64,000 nt of DNA from Flectobacillus longus (GCF_030056705.1 NZ_JASHIC010000037.1:1-64000); one strand, 5' to 3'; numbered from the stretch's first letter, positions 31,801 through 40,069 are shown. Notes: generated from the sequence alone by a model not told the origin. Program-made: numbers and translations.

Positions 31801-32180
31801 TAGGAAAAGGACAGTTTAGGAGGTACTCTATGCCTATTGAGGCGCAATTTGCTCCTATTTATGGTATCGAAGTAGAAGATTTAAACAACGATGGTTTACT
31901 CGATGTCATCTTAGCAGGAAATTCTTATGCAACCGAAGCTTCAACAGGACGATATGACGCCATGAGCGGACTAGTTTTATTGAATCAAGGAAAATTTACT
32001 TTTCAATCCCTCACAAGTTCCAAAACACATTTTGAGGCAAATCAAGATGTAAAAGCATTGGTCAAAATGCAAGTAGCCTCACAAAATGTATATCTCGTGG
32101 CAAACAACAATAGTAATTTACAGGCTTTTGCCATAAAGCAAAAACGTAATACCATTAGAGTCCCCCGACATAAACCATAG
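28878..32180 (+). CDS. FG-GAP/VCBS and ASPIC-UnbV repeat lipoprotein, copy 2
   Basis: An 1100-residue paralogue of the preceding gene, 41 bp downstream. The signal peptide has lipobox ILGC (Cys15). It shows the same order of 14 Asp-rich loops (DVNNDGLTDLFF, DINQDGWLDIYV, DYDKDGDLDLFL through DLNNDGLLDVIL) and the same central ASPIC/UnbV block (NPYRGYESSVEPVLHFGLG, then IDSLMIEWTDGN). Shared stretches such as RLYLNKGNLQFEDITQKAG and DFKTQALLPQMHSRSGPS show that the pair arose by tandem duplication. Divergence is considerable, so the copies may bind different ligands or form a heteromer. It is followed by a GC-rich hairpin before the GH36 gene. The function is unknown. Confidence 0.88.
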   Translation: MKKIVWIYLLFILGCKNQDTVFEALSSSETGIDFINQVTEDEKVNVLSYMNIYTGAGVAAGDVNNDGLTDLFFAGNQQSGRLYLNKGNLQFEDITQKAGLVSNRWQTGVSMVDINQDGWLDIYVNVSGNKNFGSTANLLYINNQDGTFTEKAKSYGIADERLTMASNFFDYDKDGDLDLFLITNPADEMVTGVNSLKPRKVNGESEGTDILYRNNGNNTFTDVSLQAGILVEGYSLGSSISDVNADGWPDIYISNDFLTSDILYINNKNGTFTDRASEYLKHTSFASMGNDIADFNNDALADIFVLDMLPEDNYRKKMLIPSANFDKFQLSLEKGYLPAYTRNTLQLNNGNGSFSEIAFLSGVSSTDWSWSALWADYDNDGDKDLMVTNGFYRDLGNLDYINYQAAQLSPMGSAEYKLKTKLKAIHQLESVPLQDYVFENLGKNFAFQKRSDDWGIKEKGFSNGACYVDLDNDGDLEMVINRFNQKAQLYKNNISEKKKQHFIRLKFVGNKPNIQGIGNKVWLYQNGKVQFLELNPYRGYESSVEPVLHFGLGNNPKIDSLMIEWTDGNIQKIKTTKIDTTLSINYIKQNTLRYHSDNKRSTIEFSDIAQSLHLDYKHQENLFVDFKTQALLPQMHSRSGPSIAVGDVNGDRLDDFYVGAAKGSLGKLFIQKSDGHFVANTIPKNLESEDMGVAFFDADGDKDLDLYVVSGGGETPEGSPNHQDRLYINNGKGLFAISPKTLPNTQSSGSCVSPCDFDHDGDIDLFVGGRIKAGEYPLPPKSYLLENKGNLVFKDHSAPTLSHIGMVSSALWVDINQDTWEDLVLVGEFMPLTIFYNHKGKLVAQPFQVPHSSGWWNSLKVADMDGDGDLDFIAGNLGLNSRYKATEKEPLTIHGKDFDKNGLIDPIISHFVQGKEYIFHNRDELMIQIPAMKSRFDNFEKYAKASFQESFLKRELDDALTLKAECMESSFFENIGKGQFRRYSMPIEAQFAPIYGIEVEDLNNDGLLDVILAGNSYATEASTGRYDAMSGLVLLNQGKFTFQSLTSSKTHFEANQDVKALVKMQVASQNVYLVANNNSNLQAFAIKQKRNTIRVPRHKP

Positions 32181-32283
32181 GCAAACTATTGAGGTATCAC
32201 AATCAGATTATTGTCTGAAACCAACTACTTACGAATATAAGGGAATCTTTTCCCAATTTATATAAATGGAAAAATGGTGATAG

Positions 32284-32304
32284 TCCCCCTGATTTTCGGG
32301 GGGA
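32284..32304 (+). terminator. Short GC hairpin after the FG-GAP gene pair
   Basis: TCCCCC at 32284-32289 pairs with GGGGGA at 32299-32304 around a 9-nt loop, followed by TATATTTTGATTTTTC. This could be a weak terminator or processing site ahead of the GH36 gene. Confidence 0.4.
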
Positions 32305-32364
32305 TATATTTTGATTTTTCCTACAAAATATTCAAACGTTCAACTTAAAATTAGGTTATATACT

Positions 32365-34566
32365 ATGATTCGTAATTCAATACTATGGGTTTGTCTGGTC
32401 TTCATTAGTTCAGCAACTTGGGCACAACAACCCACCACACTCACCGTAGAAACACAGTCTAATACACTTGTATTTCAGACAGATGCCCAAAATCATCTTC
32501 GTACTATTTACTTTGGAAAACGCCTCAAAAACAAAGAGGAATTAGCTCTGATTGAAACTCAAAACAACCAAAGAGATGTAAACACAGGTATTTATAATTC
32601 TATTTATACACCAAGTGGAAGCTGGAATATGCTCGAACCAGCCCTCAACATTGTTCATGCAGACGGTAATGCCTCGACAGACTTGATTTATCAAAGCATT
32701 AATACGCTAAAAGAAAACGAAGATGTAACTCTCACAACCATTTTGCTCAAAGACCCTGTATATCAAACTGAAGTCAAAATCTTTTTGAAAGCCTATTTTC
32801 AAGAAGATGTAATTGAGCAATGGACTGAAATAAAAAATACAGAAAAAGCTCCTATTACGCTTCAAAAATATGCCTCAGCAAACCTGTATCTTAATGCACA
32901 GAAGTTTTATTTAACGCATTATCTAGGCGCTTGGGGACGTGAAATGCGCCCCGAAGAAACAGCCTTGACGGGTGGTATAAAGGTAATTGACTCTAAACTG
33001 GGTACTCGTACCAATCTGTATGAGCCTCCTACTTTTATGCTTTCCTTCAACAAACCATCAGAAGAAGACCAAGGCGATATATTGTTAGGAACATTGGGAT
33101 GGTCTGGTAATTTTAAAATAGATTTTGAAGTAGATTCTTACCATAACTTACGCGTTATTGCAGGCATTAATCCACATGCTTCTGCCTATCCTTTGGCTAG
33201 TAATACAGTATTCAAAACACCTTCTTTCATTTATACTCTGTCGCATCAAGGTAAAGGCTTTGCAAGTCGTAACCTACATCGTTGGGCCAGAAAGTACAGA
33301 ATTTTGGATGGAACAGGCGAGCGCCTTACCTTACTCAATAACTGGGAAGCGACTTATTTTGATTTTGACCAACAAAAAATAACCAACTTATTTAAAGATG
33401 GGAAAAAGCTAGGAGTAGATTTATTTTTGCTAGATGATGGCTGGTTTGCCAACAAATACCCACGCAATGACGATACTGCAGGGCTTGGCGATTGGGAAGA
33501 AAATCGCAAGAAATTACCTGATGGTTTAGGTTATCTAGTAAAAGAAGCTCAAAAAACAGGAATAAAGTTTGGTATTTGGCTCGAACCAGAAATGGTTAAT
33601 CCACGCAGCGAGTTATACGAAAAACATCCTGATTGGGTGGTAAAACAACCTCAACGTCCTGAACATTATTTCAGAAACCAGCTCGTATTAGATTTATCTA
33701 ATCCCCAAGTTCAAGATTATGTATTTGGCGTAGTAGATAAGTTATTTACGAAAAACCCAGGGCTAGCCTTCATCAAATGGGATTGTAATGCTGTTACTTT
33801 CAATGCCCACTCTGCCTATCTTCAAGCAAGAGGCGAGTCGCAAGGTAAATTCTATGTCGAGTATATCAAAGGTTTATATAGCGTTTTGGAGCGAATTAGA
33901 GTTAAATATCCTAAAATTCCAATGATGCTTTGCTCAGGTGGTGGCGGTCGAGTAGACTATGAAGCACTCAAATATTTTACCGAGTTTTGGCCAAGTGATA
34001 ATACCGAACCTCTTGAGCGAATTTTTATTCAGTGGAATTATTCTCATTATTTTCCTGCGGTGGCTACTTGTAACCACGTAACCGACTGGGGCAAACAACC
34101 TCTCAAATTTCGTACAGACGTAGCCATGATGGGCAAACTAGGTTTTGATATTGTGGTAGAACATTTGAGCAAAGATGATTTGGTATTTGGTCAACTTGCT
34201 ATTGAAAACTATAACAAGCTCAAAAATATTATTTGGCAAGGCGAACAATATAGATTAGTAGACCCCTACAAAAATGACATAGCATCACTGATGTATGTTG
34301 ATGAAAATCAATCGAAAGCCATCATGTTTAACTATCTCGTAAGTAATCGTTTTGAGCTGACAGCCACACCAAGAGCGATTCAATTGAAAGGTTTGAACCC
34401 AAACAAACGATATAAAATTGAAGAAATTAACTTATATGCCAATACTCCATCTACCCTCAATAGTTCGCTGATATTGAGCGGTGACTTTTTGATGACTGTA
34501 GGTTATAATCCAGAAGTAAACGACAAACGAACGAGTGTAATTCTTACGATTAATGAAGTTAAGTAA
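32365..34566 (+). CDS. GH36 family alpha-galactosidase
   Basis: A 733-residue protein starting at the ATG at 32365, which gives a clean signal peptide (MIRNSILWVC onward, ending WAQQ); the longer frame from 32311 is less plausible. An N-terminal beta-sandwich (about 25-310) is followed by the catalytic barrel with LFLLDDGWF (353-361), GIWLEPEMVNP (403-413), the nucleophile Asp473 in FIKWDCN and the acid/base Asp545 in FWPSDNTEP, then a C-terminal beta domain. These are the GH36 (clan GH-D) landmarks. The reaction is retaining release of terminal alpha-galactose from galacto-oligosaccharides. The gene sits between the FG-GAP lipoproteins and the GntR-symporter pair, giving the best clue to the substrate of this locus. 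Confidence 0.93.
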   Translation: MIRNSILWVCLVFISSATWAQQPTTLTVETQSNTLVFQTDAQNHLRTIYFGKRLKNKEELALIETQNNQRDVNTGIYNSIYTPSGSWNMLEPALNIVHADGNASTDLIYQSINTLKENEDVTLTTILLKDPVYQTEVKIFLKAYFQEDVIEQWTEIKNTEKAPITLQKYASANLYLNAQKFYLTHYLGAWGREMRPEETALTGGIKVIDSKLGTRTNLYEPPTFMLSFNKPSEEDQGDILLGTLGWSGNFKIDFEVDSYHNLRVIAGINPHASAYPLASNTVFKTPSFIYTLSHQGKGFASRNLHRWARKYRILDGTGERLTLLNNWEATYFDFDQQKITNLFKDGKKLGVDLFLLDDGWFANKYPRNDDTAGLGDWEENRKKLPDGLGYLVKEAQKTGIKFGIWLEPEMVNPRSELYEKHPDWVVKQPQRPEHYFRNQLVLDLSNPQVQDYVFGVVDKLFTKNPGLAFIKWDCNAVTFNAHSAYLQARGESQGKFYVEYIKGLYSVLERIRVKYPKIPMMLCSGGGGRVDYEALKYFTEFWPSDNTEPLERIFIQWNYSHYFPAVATCNHVTDWGKQPLKFRTDVAMMGKLGFDIVVEHLSKDDLVFGQLAIENYNKLKNIIWQGEQYRLVDPYKNDIASLMYVDENQSKAIMFNYLVSNRFELTATPRAIQLKGLNPNKRYKIEEINLYANTPSTLNSSLILSGDFLMTVGYNPEVNDKRTSVILTINEVK

Positions 34567-34573
34567 TTCATGT

Positions 34574-34597
34574 TTGGGGCAGGATAGTCTGCCCCAA
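34574..34597 (+). other. Hairpin between GH36 and the GntR gene
   Basis: TTGGGGCAG at 34574-34582 pairs with CTGCCCCAA at 34589-34597, with a 6-nt loop. It lies just after the GH36 stop. No T run follows immediately, so termination would be partial. Confidence 0.5.
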
Positions 34598-34607
34598 GAC
34601 CGTATTT

Positions 34608-34642
34608 ATTCTCCAAATCTTGTATATTTGGATTTGGAGAAT
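34608..34642 (+). promoter_or_regulatory. Palindromic operator enclosing a perfect -7 box, ahead of the GntR gene
   Basis: Perfect 12-bp arms ATTCTCCAAATC (34608-34619) and GATTTGGAGAAT (34631-34642) flank an 11-bp spacer. The spacer holds TATATTTG (34623-34630), an exact match to the Bacteroidota -7 consensus TAnnTTTG. The palindrome ends 6 bp before the start codon of the regulator. This layout is typical of an autorepressor site. No clear -33 TTG was seen at the usual spacing. Confidence 0.7.
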
Positions 34643-34648
34643 ACTACA

Positions 34649-35665
34649 ATGAAAGAAATTTACGATAAAATATTAGAACTAGAAGGCATCCCTGGCTATT
34701 CTAAACACCAGCAATTAGTACAAGGAATCATCAATGCTATTGACGACAAAGTGGTATCAAAAAACGATATGCTTCCTTCTGTCAACAGTATGATAAAAGA
34801 ACTCGGCGTGGCGCGTGAAACCGTAGCTAAGGCTTATCGTGAGCTAGTGAGCAGAGGCATTGTAGAGTCAAAAAATAGAATGGGATATTATGTTTCTACG
34901 AATGATGTAAATCGACCCACCCAAGTGGCATTGGTATTGTTTAATCATGGCTCATTACAAGAAGTTTTTTTGAAATACTTCAGAGCCCATTTACCTGCTG
35001 AAATACATTTTGATACATTTTTTCACCATAACAAAATAGAGAATTTCGAAAATATTATTCAATCAATTTTGGGGAAATATAGCATGTACATTATTACGCC
35101 TATTCCACACCCCAAAACTAGAGAGATTTTACGATTGCTTCCTATCAATAAATTGCTGATGATTGACCGTTACGAGCCTATCGACGGTGATTTTAGCCAT
35201 ATTACACAAGAGTTTGAACAAACAACCTATCGTGCATTTGCAGATTTGAACGACCGTATTCAGCGATATGACGAGTTGATATTTTTTCATCATGTAGCAT
35301 CAAGTACGCCTATCGAAATTGTTAAATCTTTCAAAAAATATTTAAAAGATTTTAAAATGAAAGGCTCTATCCGTACCGAATACATATCGGGTTCAGTAGA
35401 AAAAGGCAAAGCCTATTTTACGCTCCAAAATATAGAACTGTGGACACTTATAAAAGACTGTAAAGAAAAAGGTCTGACAATTGGAAAAGATGTTGGTATA
35501 ATCTCGCACAACGATGATTTGATAAAAGAAATCGTTTGTGATGGTATTACTACATATTCTGCTGATTTTGCCTTATTAGCTCAAAAAGCCGCCGATTTTG
35601 TCGTTAATTCAGAGAAAATCAAAGAAACTATTCCAACTATTTTAAAGATTAGAAATAGTCTTTAG
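34649..35665 (+). CDS. GntR-family transcriptional regulator with sugar-binding-like sensor domain
   Basis: A 338-residue regulator starting at the ATG at 34649 (MKEIYDKILEL); the longer frame from 34553 runs back into the GH36 gene and is rejected. Residues about 1-75 are a winged helix of the GntR type (LPSVNSMIKELGVARETVAKAYRELVSRGIVES). Residues about 90-335 resemble a periplasmic-binding-protein fold as used by LacI-type sensors (QVALVLFNHGSLQEVFLKYF, then KDVGIISHNDDL and GITTYSADFALLAQKAADFV). This GntR plus sugar-sensor arrangement is known in Bacteroidota regulators of monosaccharide metabolism. It lies after GH36 and 34 bp before a sugar symporter. The effector is likely the sugar released by GH36, by inference. 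The operator just upstream suggests autoregulation. Confidence 0.85.
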   Translation: MKEIYDKILELEGIPGYSKHQQLVQGIINAIDDKVVSKNDMLPSVNSMIKELGVARETVAKAYRELVSRGIVESKNRMGYYVSTNDVNRPTQVALVLFNHGSLQEVFLKYFRAHLPAEIHFDTFFHHNKIENFENIIQSILGKYSMYIITPIPHPKTREILRLLPINKLLMIDRYEPIDGDFSHITQEFEQTTYRAFADLNDRIQRYDELIFFHHVASSTPIEIVKSFKKYLKDFKMKGSIRTEYISGSVEKGKAYFTLQNIELWTLIKDCKEKGLTIGKDVGIISHNDDLIKEIVCDGITTYSADFALLAQKAADFVVNSEKIKETIPTILKIRNSL

Positions 35666-35699
35666 TATTATCAAATAGATATTCGAGCTCAAAGTTGCT

Positions 35700-37235
35700 A
35701 TGAGTAGTAATTCAATAAAAGACCAGCAAACTAAGGTTAGCGAGTCTTTATTTTTAGGTAAAAGAAGGTTGAACTTTGGGTTAGTTGGATGTTTGCTTTT
35801 TCTTACAAACCTCAATGGCATCCAGTTTATTGGCGAAAACGAATCGGTGTATATCAACAATATGTCAGTAATGGCATGGGGCATTACGTCTGTTTTTGCT
35901 ATGTTAATCGTCGCAGAATTTGTGATACCCTATTATTATCAAAAAGGAATTATCACCACCCCCGACTTTCTTGAAATACGCTTTGATAAAAGTATGAAGC
36001 TGTGGGTATCTGTGGTGTATCTGTTGGCTTATCTTCTCAACATGATGCCTCCTATTTTGTATGCGAGTGCCACTGTTTTTCAAGGTATTTTTCATATTTC
36101 CGAATTACTTTATTTAAGTTCTTTCCAAACCATTGCCCTACTGAGTGTATTAATAGGCAGCTTATCATTGGTGATTTCGCTTTGGGGTGGAATCGAAAAA
36201 ATTGCCATTTCTGACATTGTAGTAGGCCTTTGCTTGTTGATAGTAGGATTATCGTTGCCTTATTATGGCTTTAAGCAAATTGGTAATGGTAGTTTAACAG
36301 AAGGCTTTAAATTAGTTTTCAATGCTCAAAATACGCACCTCAATGCCATTGGCAACAGCCAAGATGCTATTCCAATAAGTACACTCTTTACAGGTATGAT
36401 GCTTGTAAATCTTAATTACTGGGGTGTAGAGCAGTTTATTGTCCAACGAATGATTTCTGCACAAAACCTTGTTGAAAGCCAAAAAGGAATCATACTTACA
36501 GCATTTGGCAAAATATTGTCGCCTCTCATGCTCAATGTGCCAGGGCTCATAGCCGTTTATTTGTATCCTCACCTTGGTCATTCGGCCGAAGTATTTCCAA
36601 GAATGGTAGCCGATGTTCTTCCTCCTTTTTTGGTGGGTATTACTGCTTTTGTTATCATTGGTGCCAGTATTACGAGCTTCAACGCAGGACTGTCGAGCAC
36701 AAGCGCTCTGTTTTTCTTGAACATTTACCGTCCTCTATCCGAAAAACGAGGGCATAATCTAAGCAGCAAACAGATTCAACAATATTCTCGATATTTTCAG
36801 ATAGGCGTTGGGAGTTTTTGTATGATTATAGCGCCCTTCATTTATTTTGCCCAAGGAGGCTTCTATTTATATTTACAAAAAGTGGGTGGTGCATTCAATG
36901 TACCCATTTTTACCATTTTATTTATGGGTTTTGTCAGTAAAAAAGTAAGTACTTTAGCTGCCAAAGTAGGACTTTTCTTTTTTATATCTACTTATCTTAT
37001 TACACAGTTTGTTATCGAAATTCCTATACATTTCTTGCATATATTGGCCATTTTGTTTGTTATCACTAGCGGGCTTATGCTATTGCTTAGTCGGTGGTAT
37101 CCCAATACCCAAATCATCATAGAAACAAGTTATGTAAAAAAATCAAAGGGGTGGGCGCCTCGTTATTGGTTCTATGGAATACTCTTGGCTTTGTCGGTCT
37201 TATTATATGCCTTTTTCTCTCCTTTGTTTTTTTAG
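35700..37235 (+). CDS. Sodium:solute symporter (SSS/SGLT family), probable sugar uptake
   Basis: A 511-residue inner-membrane protein with about 13-14 hydrophobic helices, beginning near residue 22 (LVGCLLFLTNLNGIQFIGENE) and ending with SKGWAPRYWFYGILLALSVLLYAFF. SSS family features include the segment GIITTPDFLEIRFDKSM near 77, the GGIEKIAISDIVVGL region near 163, and NLNYWGVEQFIVQRMISAQN near 235, which matches the GxxQxxxQR-like signature of SGLT proteins. It would carry a monosaccharide into the cytoplasm with sodium. It is directly downstream of the GntR gene and the alpha-galactosidase, so galactose is the most natural guess. Substrate assignment is inference. Confidence 0.9.
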   Translation: MSSNSIKDQQTKVSESLFLGKRRLNFGLVGCLLFLTNLNGIQFIGENESVYINNMSVMAWGITSVFAMLIVAEFVIPYYYQKGIITTPDFLEIRFDKSMKLWVSVVYLLAYLLNMMPPILYASATVFQGIFHISELLYLSSFQTIALLSVLIGSLSLVISLWGGIEKIAISDIVVGLCLLIVGLSLPYYGFKQIGNGSLTEGFKLVFNAQNTHLNAIGNSQDAIPISTLFTGMMLVNLNYWGVEQFIVQRMISAQNLVESQKGIILTAFGKILSPLMLNVPGLIAVYLYPHLGHSAEVFPRMVADVLPPFLVGITAFVIIGASITSFNAGLSSTSALFFLNIYRPLSEKRGHNLSSKQIQQYSRYFQIGVGSFCMIIAPFIYFAQGGFYLYLQKVGGAFNVPIFTILFMGFVSKKVSTLAAKVGLFFFISTYLITQFVIEIPIHFLHILAILFVITSGLMLLLSRWYPNTQIIIETSYVKKSKGWAPRYWFYGILLALSVLLYAFFSPLFF

Positions 37236-37291
37236 AATTTATTGTTAAATTTATCCTTGTAAATATAAAGTTTGCATATATAATTACAAGG

Positions 37292-38473
37292 ATGATTAAG
37301 AGAAAAAGCCAATTAGAAATCATAGAATTGTTAGAAGAATTCCCAGCTGTAAGTATTTTAGGCCCTCGTCAGGTTGGCAAAACAACTTTAGCAGAGGAGA
37401 TTGCAAACATACTAATGCCTGAAGCTATTTATTTAGATTTAGAAAGTTTAGCGGATCAAGCCAAGCTTTCTGATTCGGAGGCATATTTTGAATTGCATAA
37501 GGGAAAACTTATTATTCTTGACGAAATCCAGCGTACGCCCGAATTATTTGCTGTGTTACGTGGGGTAATAGACCGTCGCCGTAGGGCTGGGTTCAGAACT
37601 TGCCAATTCTTAATTTTAGGTTCGGCATCGCTCGAATTATTAAAACAATCTTCAGAGTCTTTGGCAGGAAGAATTGCCTATCAAGAACTTTCAGGTTTCA
37701 ATGTCCTAGAAATTGAAGATTCAAGTTTCTCTAGTATTGAATCGCTTTGGCTCAGAGGGGGATTTCCAGATAGCTTTCTTGCCAAAAATGATGCAGGGAG
37801 TTTTAGATGGAGGCAAAATTTTATTGTTACCTATTTAGAAAGAGATGTTCCTCAATTTGGTAGTAGAATACCTGCCATATCTTTACGAAGATTGTGGACT
37901 ATGCTCGCGCATACACAAGGTAGTCAACTTAACACAGCACAACTAGGGGCAAGTTTGGGAATCACAATTCCAACAGTTAAGCGTTATATAGAACTGCTTG
38001 AGGATCTTTTTCTTGTCAGGACTATTTACCCTTGGTCGGGAAACGTAGGTAAGCGATTAGTAAAAACACCAAAGGTATATATTAGAGATAGTGGATTGAC
38101 ACACGCATTACTAAATCTTAATTCCTTAGAAGACTTGCTGAGTCATCCAGTTGTAGGACCAAGCTGGGAGGGATTCGTAATAGAAAATATCATTTCATGT
38201 TTACCTCAGGGGGCTACTTTCTGGTTTTATAGAACATCGGCTGGTGCTGAAATAGATTTGGTGGTAGAGCTGACTAGCCAAGAGCGATATGCTATTGAGG
38301 TAAAACGTTCGAGTGCTCCTAAAGTTTCTAAGGGTTTTTATTTAGGATGTGAAGATATCAAAGCTACCAAACGCTATGTAGTATATCCAGGAAAAGAACA
38401 GTTTCCTTTTGCTGATGGTGTGATTGCTACCCCACTCAGTAACCTTATGAAAGAGTTGAGTGAAGGGAAATAA
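37292..38473 (+). CDS. AAA ATPase with C-terminal DUF4143 nuclease-like domain
   Basis: A 393-residue protein; the start at 37292 (MIKRKSQLEI) is preferred to a GTG at 37094 that would lie inside the symporter gene. Residues about 15-150 are the AAA_14 domain, with Walker A GPRQVGKTT, Walker B LIILDEIQRTPE and an arginine-rich stretch DRRRRAG. Residues about 190-360 are DUF4143, whose C-terminus has AEIDLVVE and YAIEVKRSS, resembling a PD-(D/E)XK nuclease-type core. The family is widespread and mobile in bacteria and archaea; its cellular role is not settled. It is a stand-alone gene between the glycan locus and the replication core and ends before a strong terminator. Confidence 0.92.
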   Translation: MIKRKSQLEIIELLEEFPAVSILGPRQVGKTTLAEEIANILMPEAIYLDLESLADQAKLSDSEAYFELHKGKLIILDEIQRTPELFAVLRGVIDRRRRAGFRTCQFLILGSASLELLKQSSESLAGRIAYQELSGFNVLEIEDSSFSSIESLWLRGGFPDSFLAKNDAGSFRWRQNFIVTYLERDVPQFGSRIPAISLRRLWTMLAHTQGSQLNTAQLGASLGITIPTVKRYIELLEDLFLVRTIYPWSGNVGKRLVKTPKVYIRDSGLTHALLNLNSLEDLLSHPVVGPSWEGFVIENIISCLPQGATFWFYRTSAGAEIDLVVELTSQERYAIEVKRSSAPKVSKGFYLGCEDIKATKRYVVYPGKEQFPFADGVIATPLSNLMKELSEGK

Positions 38474-38767
38474 GAATAAAACTGAAAACATGAGTTATCC
38501 CGAATTTTGGAATAATTTAAAATAGAGACCTCTTGTTTATGCTTATTGGGATTCACAAGGTGAACGATTGTACTGTTTATTAAAAAATGCGTTCGAAATG
38601 ATTTTTTCGAACGCATTTTTTAATACTATATTTCAACATAACATCTCTTTAGACGCAAAGCATAGCATTTCTATAACTAGAATACAAATTTTAGAATAAT
38701 CACTCATTCACTCAATTGAAAATCACTAAATTAGGAATGACTCATTTAGCTCAATCTTGATGAATTT
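38474..38767. other. Intergenic stretch between the ATPase and rep
   Basis: It holds a strong hairpin terminator (38582-38621) and short frame fragments without recognisable homology. The 19-bp word AATCACTCATTCACTCAAT at 38698-38716 recurs at 60352-60370. Confidence 0.5.
38582..38621. terminator. Bidirectional terminator between the ATPase and rep genes
   Basis: Perfect 16-bp stem: AAAAAATGCGTTCGAA at 38582-38597 and its reverse complement at 38606-38621, with an 8-nt loop. A and T runs at the stem base supply a U tract on both strands. It would end transcription of the convergent ATPase and rep genes. Confidence 0.88.
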
Positions 38768-39790
38768 TTATTTTTTACGAGTGTCTTTTTTCTTCACTAA
38801 ATCTAAACAAGCCAAAATATAGGCAGTTTGATTCTTGACATTTGTATGTAATCCATTTTCAAATTCTATATGTAAGGAAATAAATTTATCAATAAGCAGG
38901 CTATCCTCCAATATCTTTTCCTTATGAGCAGGCTTAATGTTATATTTTGTATCTATGATTTCTTCTACTTTTTCATACACAGCTCTGGGATTTATTTGGA
39001 TAGCTTCTAGAAAATCTTGTTTATCAATTTTGCTTAGTTCAAGCGCCGTAATTATCCTAAATTGAATATGTGTGACATTGCGTTGCTTGTTTCCAAAGTT
39101 TTCATACTCAAATTCTATTGGTACACCATTCGTTTCTTTTAATTCCTTCTTGGCTGGCTCAAGTACTTTTCGCTTAAAATCATTGAGGTTTTGATATTTG
39201 TTTGCTTCTACTTGTAACAGCTTTCGTAACTCCTGTATGCTATATACGAATGTTGTTCTGTTTTGTCCCAAATGTAACTTAATAAGCTTGTACATGAGGG
39301 TTGAATAGATAGACTTAAATTCCAAAATAGTTTGAAAATCATAACGTGTGTACTGGCTTCCTAAACTAGCTAGATAGGGAGATAATTGCGCATTAGACCT
39401 AAACTCTAACATGCCCGAATTATTCTTGTTATAACTAATGCTTGAGAATAAGGGTATATGCTCATATTCAATATGATTAGCGTTAGACAAATCGAAAAAA
39501 GTCATTACTTTTTGAGCCATCGACTTAGTTACAGCCAGAATTTGCTCTGGTTTAATCGTTTCACGCACAGTTGTTATTGGTATCTTTACAGACACACCAT
39601 GATTGATATTAATCGTATTGTAATTTATTTGATTAATAAAGTATTCAAATAGCCTTTGCTCTACCCTTGTAAACTGAGTATTGCTAATCACCATTTGATT
39701 AGGTAAGTAGTTGTCTTTACGGTTAGGTGTATAGGGATGTTCGAGGTATTTTTCCTCGATAGATTCTATGTTTATTCCAATTTTTTTCAT
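38768..39790 (-). CDS. Replication initiator protein, Rep_3 family (RepB-like)
   Basis: A 340-residue plasmid initiator. Two winged-helix domains are expected: residues about 30-165 (NQMVISNTQFTRVEQRLFEYF, then IPITTVRETIKPEQI) and about 165-280 (LEFKSIYSTLMYKLIKLHLG, SIQELRKLLQVEANKYQNLNDFKRKVLEPAKKEL). This order matches iteron-binding Rep_3/Initiator_Rep proteins. Such proteins bind iterons, melt the origin and control copy number through dimer-monomer switching. The first iteron (39802) is 12 bp from the start codon, so Rep bound there would repress its own gene. Being opposite a parAB operon across the iteron field is the classical layout of a low-copy plasmid origin. Confidence 0.93.
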   Translation of the reverse strand: MKKIGINIESIEEKYLEHPYTPNRKDNYLPNQMVISNTQFTRVEQRLFEYFINQINYNTININHGVSVKIPITTVRETIKPEQILAVTKSMAQKVMTFFDLSNANHIEYEHIPLFSSISYNKNNSGMLEFRSNAQLSPYLASLGSQYTRYDFQTILEFKSIYSTLMYKLIKLHLGQNRTTFVYSIQELRKLLQVEANKYQNLNDFKRKVLEPAKKELKETNGVPIEFEYENFGNKQRNVTHIQFRIITALELSKIDKQDFLEAIQINPRAVYEKVEEIIDTKYNIKPAHKEKILEDSLLIDKFISLHIEFENGLHTNVKNQTAYILACLDLVKKKDTRKK

Positions 39791-39801
39791 AAGCTCAAAA
39801 T

Positions 39802-39894
39802 TTCCAAAAAAGTCGCCTTAGCTTCCAAAAAAGTCGCCTTACGAGGTTTAAAATTTCCAAAAAAGTCGCCTTAGCTTCCAAAAAAGTCGCCTTA
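39802..39894 (+). repeat. Iterons 1-4, two pairs next to rep
   Basis: Perfect copies of TTCCAAAAAAGTCGCCTTA start at 39802, 39823, 39855 and 39876. Members of each pair are 21 bp apart, two helical turns, so Rep would bind on the same face. The pairs are 53 bp apart. They occupy the presumed rep promoter. Confidence 0.95.
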
Positions 39895-40069
39895 CGGCTT
39901 GTAAAATATTGATTTACAGCAAGTTACAAGCTCCTAAATCAATCAAATAAATATGATAAATATATAAATCAAGAAAAGATTACTAAAAATAATAGTTTTC
40001 ATCTATTTTTTATCCAAAATACACTACAATTCTTCTATTGACTATTATGTATTTAGTAAAGGGAATTTT

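Noticed and set aside
34553-34648. Longer start for the GntR regulator
   Set aside because: The extension crosses the GH36 stop, the hairpin and the palindromic operator; the winged helix begins right after the ATG at 34649.
37094-37291. GTG-initiated N-terminal extension of the DUF4143 ATPase
   Set aside because: The extra 66 residues overlap the end of the symporter gene in another frame and look like membrane-helix shadow; the ATG at 37292 begins the conserved domain.
38500-38580. Coding-like scrap reading YWDSQGERLYCLLKN behind the ATPase gene
   Set aside because: Too short and without start or recognisable family; could be chance.
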